Below, piece by piece: positions 1 through 5,862 of a stretch of DNA of 12,028 nucleotides (positions are counted from its first letter, which is position 1; the number at the start of each line of letters is the position of its first letter). The translations under genes were made by a program, and so were the position numbers. Source of the DNA: an uncultured Eubacteriales bacterium (GTDB taxonomy: Bacteria > Bacillota_A > Clostridia > Christensenellales > Aristaeellaceae); assembly GCA_900313545.1 (NCBI GenBank), contig OMRS01000094.1:1-12028 (forward strand). The letters are read 5' to 3'. The notes beneath the pieces were generated by a model. The model worked only from the letters and a program-made list of their open reading frames with translations. It had not been told where the DNA came from and ran no database searches.

Positions 1-42
1 CGGCGGTTCATGGATAAGGTCCCGGAAGAGAAACATGGATGA
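1..42 (+). CDS. C-terminal end of an upstream gene (partial, unrecognised)
   Basis: Frame 1 is open from the left edge and ends with TGA at 40-42, giving the tail RRFMDKVPEEKHG. A strong intrinsic terminator begins 16 bases later, which is what one expects just after the last gene of a transcription unit. Thirteen residues are too few to name a family. Frame 2 is also open from the edge but runs through the terminator and is less likely to be the upstream gene. Confidence 0.4.
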   Translation, partial: RRFMDKVPEEKHG

Positions 43-58
43 ACGGACAAGCTCAGGC

Positions 59-95
59 AGCGGCTGCGCGGAACCCCCGCGCGGCCGCTTTTTTC
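59..95 (+). terminator. Intrinsic terminator of the upstream unit
   Basis: Two 13-base arms (59-71 and 77-89) pair fully, with one G-U wobble, around a five-base loop. The stem is almost all G/C and is followed by a T run at 89-94. The opposite strand has no T run on its side, so this terminates + strand transcription, presumably of the gene ending at 42. Confidence 0.9.
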
Positions 96-115
96 TGTGT
101 CCGGAGGATGGCTGT

Positions 116-388
116 ATGCAGCAGCCTCGGGAAGCGGCAGAAAAGTCTGAAGCATTCCTCCGGAAAAAACGACCAGAATCATATGATCCTGGCCTTGATT
201 TTAATCCCCGTCACCGCCCTCAGCTGTCAGATGACAAATTATATGAGTCTGATTCTGCACATGATATGAGTCTTGGAGGGAAGCGGTTATCACACAATAC
301 ACCAAATGGAAAGAAATGGAATCTTTATGGGTTATTCCAATCTTTTCCAAGAAAACGACGACGTTTCCTTCCTGACAGCACCGGCTGA
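116..388 (+). CDS. Possible small basic protein (90 aa, doubtful)
   Basis: An ATG at 116 lies eight bases after a GGAGG (103-107) and opens a 90-codon frame ending in TGA at 386-388. The product would be very hydrophilic and basic, with KK, KRR and RKRRR clusters and many S, P, D and N residues, no membrane segment, and no family I recognise. The region is richer in A+T than the neighbouring genes and no clear promoter is seen after the terminator at 59-95. A different frame reads through the same stretch in two natural-looking pieces (108-269 and 270-404) broken by a stop, so the region could also be a decayed gene or plain intergenic DNA. Only the start context supports it. Confidence 0.2.
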   Translation: MQQPREAAEKSEAFLRKKRPESYDPGLDFNPRHRPQLSDDKLYESDSAHDMSLGGKRLSHNTPNGKKWNLYGLFQSFPRKRRRFLPDSTG

Positions 389-610
389 GATGTCTTGTGC
401 CTGAATATCTGAGAGGTTACGACCGGTTTCCCATTCTCCTGGCAGAATCATTTAATTTGCAAATCATTGCCGGATTCAGTCTCATTATCGTGCGTCTTCA
501 CAGCATGTTCAGGATGTTCATCGATTGTGCGGACAGGTTTGCCGGGCAGGGGAAACAGGAGAATCATGGAGAAATGGAGAAAAGCGGACTTGACAATCTG
601 GAACGTTCTC
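389..610. other. Intergenic stretch without a recognisable gene
   Basis: Together with 96-388 this leaves about 500 bases with no convincing gene. The short frames present on both strands have unnatural compositions. I see no tRNA-like cloverleaf, no tandem repeat and no transposon end. A TTGACA at 590-595 has no matching -10 box at 16-18 bases. The base composition is clearly more A+T-rich than the rest of the window. Confidence 0.5.
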
Positions 611-639
611 TTGAAAACGGGCAGTGATTTGTATAAAAT
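611..639 (+). promoter_or_regulatory. Vegetative-type promoter for the DUF1269-like gene
   Basis: TTGAAA (611-616) and TAAAAT (634-639) are separated by exactly 17 bases, matching the housekeeping consensus at five of six positions each. Transcription would begin near 646 and leave a leader of about 60 bases before the ATG at 707. An AAGGAAG ribosome site (692-698) sits eight bases before that start. Confidence 0.65.
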
Positions 640-706
640 GAACGAATGAAAGCTGGAAATTTTCTTTTTCCCGCGGACATGAATAATTCGAAAGGAAGAA
701 TAGTCC

Positions 707-1246
707 ATGTACAATATCGTTGGAGCGCTTTTTGCGAACGAGAGCGAAGCCCGCAAGGCGATGGCAGCCCTGTCCGAGAATCCTCAGATTAACGGCACCA
801 CCATTTATCAGATCTCCCTGATCAAGCGCGTGGAAGGCGTGCTCAAGCTGTGTGACAATTTCACTTCTGCCTATCTCAAAGCCGGCGACACCGTGAAGGG
901 CGGCCTGATTGGCGGCCTGATCGGCGTCCTGAGCGGCCCCATTGGCCTGCTGCTGGGCGGCGCTGCCGGTGCTCTGCTGGGGAAAGCCGGAGACGGCAAC
1001 AAGAAGGATACGAGTGCGGCTCTGATCGAGCAGGCGGCCCAGAAGCTGGAAGAGGGCGACATCGCCCTGATCGCGCTGGTTGAAGAGGAGAACGAGGGAA
1101 TCCTGGACCATGCGATGGTGAAGTTCGACACGGTGCCGATCCGTTATGACGCGAAAGTCATCGCCAAGGAACTGGAAAAAGCCAAGCAGATGGAAGAGGA
1201 ACTGGCCGCTCAGGCTCGCGAGGCCCTTCGCGAAGCCCAGAAATAA
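707..1246 (+). CDS. DUF1269-like glycine-zipper protein
   Basis: This is a 179-residue protein of the DUF1269-like type, whose biochemical function is unknown. The N-terminal part (residues 1-55) has a mixed alpha/beta pattern beginning MYNIVGALFANESEA. A central hydrophobic glycine-zipper stretch (about 64-92; GGLIGGLIG and LLLGGAAGALLG) could insert in or pack against the membrane. A second alpha/beta part (about 101-150, with a DIALIALVEE motif) is followed by a charged helical tail rich in E, K and A, probably a short coiled coil. The ATG at 707 has a good AAGGAAG site and its own promoter, and a perfect hairpin terminator follows, so the gene is monocistronic. Some DUF1269 homologues are labelled stress proteins or, wrongly, histidine kinases; neither label is supported by residues here. 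I am confident of the family type, not of a role. Confidence 0.75.
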   Translation: MYNIVGALFANESEARKAMAALSENPQINGTTIYQISLIKRVEGVLKLCDNFTSAYLKAGDTVKGGLIGGLIGVLSGPIGLLLGGAAGALLGKAGDGNKKDTSAALIEQAAQKLEEGDIALIALVEEENEGILDHAMVKFDTVPIRYDAKVIAKELEKAKQMEEELAAQAREALREAQK

Positions 1247-1267
1247 GACGGTATCCAACATAAACCT

Positions 1268-1313
1268 AAGGAGACTGCAAACCGCTGCAATCGCGGTTTG
1301 CAGTCTCCTTTTC
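1268..1313 (+). terminator. Intrinsic terminator after the DUF1269-like gene
   Basis: A perfect 18-bp inverted repeat (1268-1285 and 1293-1310) with a seven-base loop begins 21 bases after the stop codon and ends in TTTT. The T run is short, but the stem is very strong. The stretch from 1314 to 1457 between this and the facing telA terminator holds nothing I can name. Confidence 0.85.
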
Positions 1314-1457
1314 TGATGCAGGGAAAACGCCTGCCCGGTGCGCGGCATTGGCAGGGAAGGCTGAAATATCAGGGCATGAAAACCTCTGTGCTCCTCATGG
1401 TTTCCGCCACGTCCCTCCGGCTGAAGCCGGGAACAGGCACAGATGGGGAGACCATAG

Positions 1458-1483
1458 AAAAAAGCCAGGGAAAAATCCCTGGC
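1458..1483 (-). terminator. Intrinsic terminator of the telA-like gene
   Basis: Read on the - strand, GCCAGGGA (arm 1476-1483) and TCCCTGGC (arm 1464-1471) form a perfect 8-bp stem with a four-base loop. Six T residues follow (A run at 1458-1463 on the + strand). It begins 12 bases past the telA-like stop codon. Confidence 0.9.
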
Positions 1484-1495
1484 AGGAGAGGATGC

Positions 1496-2755
1496 TTACT
1501 TGTTGATCTCGAGAATCTTGTCGCGCAGCTCTTTTTCGAGACGGCCCAGTTCAACGGAGGCTTCCTCGCGCTTCCTGGCGCCTTCGCGCTGAATGGCCTG
1601 AACCTCGGTCAGGGTCTCGATGAGGCTGGTGTTGGCCACACGGATGGTCTCCATGTCGATGACGCCGCGCTCGGCCTCGCGTGCCGTTTCGATGGTGCCC
1701 ACCTTGAGACGCTCGGCATTGCTCTTGAGCAGATCGTTGGTCATATCGGTGACCGCCTTCTGAGCCTTGAGGGCTTCCTCGGCGTGCTGCATGCCCAGGG
1801 CGATGACCATCTGGCTCTTCCACAGGGGGATGGTGTTGGCGATGGTGGACTGGATGCGCTCGGCAAGCACGTTGTCATTGGTCTGCATCAGGCGGATCTG
1901 AGGCCCGGTCTGAACGCTGACCATGCGCGTGAGCTTGAGGTCGTGGACGCGCTTTTCAAAGCGGTCGATGAGCTGGGCAAAGTCATTGGCAGTCTGGGCA
2001 TCGGCGGGGTCCGCCGTCTCCTGGGCTTTGGCCAGCAGCGGAGGCAGGTCCTCCTCGCGGAGCTTCTTGAGCTTCAGCTCGCCCGCGATGATGTACAGGG
2101 TCAGTTCATGGTAGTACTGCTCATTCTCGCTGTAGAGGCCGTCAAGCATCTGGCTGTCGGAGATCAGCTGCTTCTGGTGTCCCTGCAGGGTATCCACGAT
2201 GGTCAGAACGTTCTCTTCCACGCGGGTGAACTTGGCCTTCATCTGAGTCAGGTCAGCGGCGCCCTTCTTGAAGAGGCCGAAGAAGTCAAAGCCCTTCTTG
2301 TTGTCCTCGACGGTGAAGCCCTTGAGCTCGGTGACCAGCCTGGAGAGCATGTCGGAGATGGCGCCGGTATCCTTGGTCTTGACGTCTTCAAGGATCCTGT
2401 CGGCAAACTTGGAGATCTTCATCTGGGCGGCGTTGCCGTACTTGAGCACGGTCTCGCTGTTGGAGATGTCGATGCGATCGACAAATGCCAGAACGGCCGC
2501 CTGCTCCTCGGGAGTCAGGTTGTTGAAGTTGAGGGCGTCCTCTTCCTGGGAGACGGGCTCGATTTTGACCTGCTCGGCGGCGGGCTGTGCATCGGCGGGA
2601 GCTTCCTGAACAGCAGCGGCTGCGGCAGCTTCAACATCCTTCACGGCAGCCTGGACATTCTGTACGGCTTCGTCAGCGGTTTTGGCTTCGGCCACGGCGG
2701 CTTCCTGCTCCTCATCGCCTGGCAGGACCAGCGTGGGAATGACCTTATTGTCCAT
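1496..2755 (-). CDS. telA: TelA/KlaA-family toxic anion resistance protein
   Basis: The 419-residue product belongs to the TelA family (PF05816), cytoplasmic helical proteins named for tellurite resistance and linked in Firmicutes to envelope stress, antibiotic and bacteriocin tolerance; the mechanism is not settled. Residues 18-70 are a low-complexity Ala/Glu linker including a six-Ala run. The conserved domain runs from about 75 to the end, almost all amphipathic helix. Features visible are FFGLFKKG (158-165), a central helical run with ENEQYYHELTLYI (210-222), VQTGPQIRLMQ (281-291) and the family's IANTIPLWKSQMVIALG (305-321). The end (about 390-415) is a charged coiled coil. AGGAGG (2765-2770) is nine bases from the ATG at 2755 but only three from an in-frame ATG at 2761, so I chose 2755. 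It is monocistronic and no ter or xpaC-like partner is next to it. Confidence 0.92.
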   Translation of the reverse strand: MDNKVIPTLVLPGDEEQEAAVAEAKTADEAVQNVQAAVKDVEAAAAAAVQEAPADAQPAAEQVKIEPVSQEEDALNFNNLTPEEQAAVLAFVDRIDISNSETVLKYGNAAQMKISKFADRILEDVKTKDTGAISDMLSRLVTELKGFTVEDNKKGFDFFGLFKKGAADLTQMKAKFTRVEENVLTIVDTLQGHQKQLISDSQMLDGLYSENEQYYHELTLYIIAGELKLKKLREEDLPPLLAKAQETADPADAQTANDFAQLIDRFEKRVHDLKLTRMVSVQTGPQIRLMQTNDNVLAERIQSTIANTIPLWKSQMVIALGMQHAEEALKAQKAVTDMTNDLLKSNAERLKVGTIETAREAERGVIDMETIRVANTSLIETLTEVQAIQREGARKREEASVELGRLEKELRDKILEINK

Positions 2756-2810
2756 ATACATCAACCTCCTGAATAATTATAGATTATTAGGGTAATGTCC
2801 CTTTGTGGCC

Positions 2811-2839
2811 ATGATACACCTTTTGACAGGGGGAGTAAA
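2811..2839 (-). promoter_or_regulatory. Candidate promoter of the telA-like gene
   Basis: On the - strand, TTTACT (2839-2834) and TATCAT (2816-2811) are separated by 17 bases, four and five matches to consensus respectively. A perfect TATAAT also lies closer to the gene (rev. of 2774-2779), but it has no -35 match and would start the transcript inside the ribosome site. Confidence 0.4.
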
Positions 2840-2841
2840 GC

Positions 2842-2870
2842 TTTTCTTTCTTATGGTTTTGTGATAAAAT
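2842..2870 (+). promoter_or_regulatory. Candidate extended -10 promoter of the four-gene operon
   Basis: TGATAAAAT (2862-2870) reads as an extended -10 element (TG, one base, TAAAAT). The -35 region 17 bases upstream (2842-2847, TTTTCT) is weak, as is common when the TG element is present. The perfect TTGACA at 2823-2828 is too far upstream to pair with it. A 6-bp hairpin (2870-2875 with 2884-2889) sits in the short leader before the ribosome site. Confidence 0.45.
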
Positions 2871-2902
2871 CCCTGTAAAAAATCAGGGAAAGAAGGTCAG
2901 AT

Positions 2903-3808
2903 ATGGACGATTTGCGGCGCAGGGAGATGCTGGTCGCGGACGGTCTTCTGCTGCTGACGACACTCATCTGGGGAAGCGCCTTTGCGGTGGTGAAGACCTC
3001 CCTGGATGTCTTTGCCCCCGCCCAGCTGGTCTTCTGCAGATATGCCATCGCCTCCCTGGCGGGAGCGGTACTGTTCTGGCCGCATCTTCGCCATGTGGGG
3101 CTGCGGGAGGTGATGCAGGGCGCCGAGGTGGGGCTGGTGCTGGGCATGGCCTATCTCGTGCAGACCATGGGCCTTAAGGAGACCACCGCCGGCAAGAACG
3201 CCTTCCTGACCACCATTTATGTCCTTGCGGTGCCCATGCTGGGGGCGCTCTTCCTTCGCGAGAAAATCCGCAGGAGGACCTGGATGGCGGCCTGCCTGAT
3301 GCTGGCCGGTATCGGGGCCCTGTCCCTGGACGGGGAAAGCGGCGGCCTGACCCGGGGGGACCTGCTGACGCTGCTTAGCGGGCTGTTTTTTGCCCTGCAC
3401 ATCATCGAGGTGGACCGCAGGCAGAAAACCATGGACAAGTATGCCCTCATCGAGCTCCAGTTCATCTTCTGCTGCCTGACGGCCCTCCTGTGGCACCTGC
3501 TCCTGGAGCGGGGAGCACCGCCCCTTCGTCTGGAGCGGGGCCCGGTGATGGGCCTTCTGTACCTGAGCATCTTTTCCACGCTGGGCGGCATGTCCATGCA
3601 GAACATCGGGCAGAGCATGACGCCCGCCAGCCACGCCTCGATCATCCTGTCGCTGGAGTCCGTGTTCGGCGTGGCATTTTCCTGCCTGCTGCTGGGGGAG
3701 CGGCCCACGGTGATGATGTTCATCGGCTTTGCGCTCATTTTCATCGCGCAGCTGTTCAACCAGCTGGATTCGGCAGAAATCAAGGAAAGGGGACAGGCGG
3801 AAGCCTAG
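2903..3808 (+). CDS. EamA-type drug/metabolite transporter (DMT superfamily)
   Basis: The 301-residue product has the ten-helix pattern of two tandem EamA domains (about 12-141 and 152-288). The first opens with the family signature LIWGSAFAVVKTSLD (21-35), followed by a helix with FCRYAIASLAG. Each repeat ends with a helix preceded by a short basic loop (LREKIRRRTW; LLGERPTVMM), a typical arrangement. These proteins are inner-membrane exporters or exchangers of small metabolites such as amino acids, nucleosides or drugs; the substrate cannot be read from sequence. AGAAGG (2891-2896) lies six bases before the ATG. It is the first gene of an operon: the LCP gene starts six bases after its stop. 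The C-terminal tail is short and charged. Confidence 0.9.
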   Translation: MDDLRRREMLVADGLLLLTTLIWGSAFAVVKTSLDVFAPAQLVFCRYAIASLAGAVLFWPHLRHVGLREVMQGAEVGLVLGMAYLVQTMGLKETTAGKNAFLTTIYVLAVPMLGALFLREKIRRRTWMAACLMLAGIGALSLDGESGGLTRGDLLTLLSGLFFALHIIEVDRRQKTMDKYALIELQFIFCCLTALLWHLLLERGAPPLRLERGPVMGLLYLSIFSTLGGMSMQNIGQSMTPASHASIILSLESVFGVAFSCLLLGERPTVMMFIGFALIFIAQLFNQLDSAEIKERGQAEA

Positions 3809-3814
3809 ACAACC

Positions 3815-4687
3815 ATGAAGATGAAGAAGAAACAGGGACTGGCACTGCTTGTTGTGGTCATGTGCCTGGTCATTTTCTCCGCCGTCGCGGAGCAGGACGT
3901 GAAGCATTACCTGATGCTTGGTGAGGACGGCTATGACAAGGTCATCAGGGAGGATGCCCGCACCGACACGGTGGTGCTGGTGACCCTGGATACCCGGTAC
4001 AACCGGATCATCTGCACCTCCATTCTCCGGGACAGCATGATCACCTCCCTGCGGGGGAACCCCATCAAGGTGAACGTGCTGTACAAGAACCTGGGCCTGG
4101 ACGGGATGGTGGAGTGCATCGAGCGCGCCCTGAAGATCGACATCGAGGGTGCGATTCTGGTCAACTTTGAGCATGTGAAGCCGGTCATCGACGCCCTGGG
4201 CGGCGTGGACCTGCAGATCGACATCAATGAGCTGATCGCCATCCGCAAGATCCTGCTGGGGAAGGACCCGAACATGCCCACCTCCCCCGGGATGGTCCAC
4301 ATGACCGGCAGAATCGCCCTGGCTTACATGCGGGACAGGAGCACGGGAATGGGGGATTTCTCCAGGACCCAGCGCCAGCGCAAGGTGGTCCGCCAGCTCT
4401 TTGACAAATGCCGCAGCCTCTCCCTGCCGGAGCTGATCGATGTGTACAACAGCGTCAGCGCGGGCATGGTGACCAACCTGTCCCAGATGGACATCATCGG
4501 GGTCATGGCCAGGGGCTACCAGCTGGTGGATGCCCACGCGGATTTTGTGGATTACCATATTCCCCAGCCGGGGACCTATTCCTACACCACACTGGACGGA
4601 TCCTCCGTGCTCGATGTGAGGTGGAACAAAAACGGCGAAAAGTTCCGGGCGATGCTGGAAACGCCGCCCGAAGGAGAGACGAAATGA
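3815..4687 (+). CDS. LytR-CpsA-Psr (LCP) family protein
   Basis: The LCP family transfers lipid-linked envelope polymers such as wall teichoic acid or capsule to peptidoglycan outside the membrane. The 290-residue product has a positively charged start (KMKKK), a hydrophobic segment (about 8-24) and then the catalytic domain directly. Family motifs are present in order: RTDT (49-52), SILRDS (69-74), KVNVLYKNLG (85-94), DALGGVDL (126-133), GRIALAYMRDR (165-175) and SRTQRQR (183-189), which supply the Arg/Asp residues that bind the polyprenyl pyrophosphate. SAVA before EQD (22-27) looks like a signal peptidase I site, so the protein might be released rather than anchored. The ribosome site is weak, suggesting coupling to the upstream gene. 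It overlaps the CapA-like gene by four bases. A start at 3821 is an alternative. Confidence 0.9.
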   Translation: MKMKKKQGLALLVVVMCLVIFSAVAEQDVKHYLMLGEDGYDKVIREDARTDTVVLVTLDTRYNRIICTSILRDSMITSLRGNPIKVNVLYKNLGLDGMVECIERALKIDIEGAILVNFEHVKPVIDALGGVDLQIDINELIAIRKILLGKDPNMPTSPGMVHMTGRIALAYMRDRSTGMGDFSRTQRQRKVVRQLFDKCRSLSLPELIDVYNSVSAGMVTNLSQMDIIGVMARGYQLVDAHADFVDYHIPQPGTYSYTTLDGSSVLDVRWNKNGEKFRAMLETPPEGETK

Positions 4688-5862
4688 GAAAATGGATCGG
4701 AGTGCTGATGGGGCTCCTGCTGGCCCTGCCCGCCTGCGCGGAGAAGCTGGACCTGAGCCAGTTTGAAGGGGGAGAACCCCCGGCGGCGGAGGTCTGGGAG
4801 CAGGCCCCCATGCCCCACTGGTACCAGCGCCCGGACGGCAGCGACGCCCGGGTGCTGCCCGACGGCAGCGTCATCGTGACCCTCAGCGCCACGGGGGACG
4901 TCACCATCGGCGGGGATACCCGGAAGAAGGGAAAGACGGTCTTTGACAAGCAGCTGGCCAAGCAGCCCTCGGGACTGGCCTTTCCCCTGGAGAACGTGAA
5001 GAGCATCTTTGAGGAGGATGACCTGACCCTGGTCAACTTCGAGGGGACCCTCACCACCACCAGAAGCGCCACGAAGAACACCTACTCCTTTGCGGCGCCG
5101 CCCCAGTACGTGGAGGTGCTCACCAGCTCCGGCGTGGAGGCGGTGAGCCTGGAAAACAACCATGTCATGGACCACGGTGAGGCGGGGTACGCCGAGACCT
5201 GCCAGACCCTGCAGGCGGCGGGGGTGCTGTACTGCGGGCATCTGGGTCCCGCGGTGTTCACCACGGACACCGGTGTCAGGGTGGGGCTTCTGGCCTACCA
5301 GACCTTCAACGGCAACTACAAGAACATCTATGAGAGCATCGAGGGGGATATCGCGGCGCTCAGGGGCCAGGGCTGCCAGATCGTCATCGTGTCCTACCAC
5401 TGGGGCGAGGAGCTCGATTATATTCCCAATGAGCGGCAGGTCCCCCTGGGACGGGCCACCATCGACGCGGGCGCGGATCTGGTGCTGGGGCACCACAGCC
5501 ACAGGATGAATCCCATCGAGGTGTACAATGGCAGGTACATCTGCTATTCCCTGGGCAATTTCTCCTTCGCGGGCAACGTGAAGCCCAAGGACATGGACAC
5601 CTTCATCTATCAGCAGCGCTTCAGGGTTTTCCCGGACGGGCATGCGGAAAATGCCGGGTTCAGGATCATCCCCTGCTCCATTTCCTCCATTCCCAAATCC
5701 AATGACTTCAAGCCCACGCCCAAGCAGACCCGGGAGGAGAAGGATGCCCTGCTGAACCGGCTGTATGAGCTCAACGGGAACTTTGAAAAGAAATACAGAA
5801 GCCTGGGTGTCACCGCGGTGGGGATCTATCCCACCGAATGGGACGCGGTGGCCCTGCAGTGA
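4684..5862 (+). CDS. CapA-family metallophosphatase-like protein
   Basis: The 392-residue product belongs to the CapA/PgsA family (PF09587), extracellular proteins with a calcineurin-like fold first known from poly-gamma-glutamate capsule systems; many relatives are not tied to capsules. A signal peptide (1-19) ends in PACA before EKL; C18 is a poor lipobox because Pro precedes the Ala. Metal-site motifs are seen in order: GDVTIGGD (71-78), NFEGTL (118-123), ENNHVMDHG (157-165), YHWGEE (238-243), GHHSH (269-273) and SLGNFSF (289-295), so the fold and metal site look intact. AAGGAGAG precedes the ATG, which overlaps the LCP stop (ATGA). No capB, capC or capD gene is nearby, so a poly-gamma-glutamate role is not supported. 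Pairing with LCP argues for a surface-polymer or wall role. Confidence 0.9.
   Translation: MRKWIGVLMGLLLALPACAEKLDLSQFEGGEPPAAEVWEQAPMPHWYQRPDGSDARVLPDGSVIVTLSATGDVTIGGDTRKKGKTVFDKQLAKQPSGLAFPLENVKSIFEEDDLTLVNFEGTLTTTRSATKNTYSFAAPPQYVEVLTSSGVEAVSLENNHVMDHGEAGYAETCQTLQAAGVLYCGHLGPAVFTTDTGVRVGLLAYQTFNGNYKNIYESIEGDIAALRGQGCQIVIVSYHWGEELDYIPNERQVPLGRATIDAGADLVLGHHSHRMNPIEVYNGRYICYSLGNFSFAGNVKPKDMDTFIYQQRFRVFPDGHAENAGFRIIPCSISSIPKSNDFKPTPKQTREEKDALLNRLYELNGNFEKKYRSLGVTAVGIYPTEWDAVALQ

Noticed and set aside
566..649. 27-codon ORF with an AGGAG four bases upstream
   Set aside because: It overlaps the promoter of the DUF1269-like gene, its spacing is short, and the peptide has no recognisable features.
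1298..2776. 492-codon + strand ORF antisense to telA
   Set aside because: Its Gly/Leu/Val/His-rich low-complexity product is the mirror of an Ala/Glu/Leu-rich coding sequence with strong GC bias; the opposite strand encodes an intact TelA family protein with start signal and terminator.
2823..2857. TTGACA at 2823-2828 as -35 of the EamA operon
   Set aside because: The nearest -10-like box (TATGGT, 2852-2857) is 23 bases away, too far; the extended -10 at 2862-2870 is preferred.
2870..2889. Hairpin in the leader of the EamA gene as a riboswitch or terminator
   Set aside because: The stem is only six base pairs with no T tract, and the leader is too short for a known riboswitch class.
2897..4558. 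553-codon - strand ORF antisense to the EamA and LCP genes
   Set aside because: The product is full of His, Gln, Asp and Pro with no domain and crosses two recognised genes; it is a shadow of GC-rich codon use.
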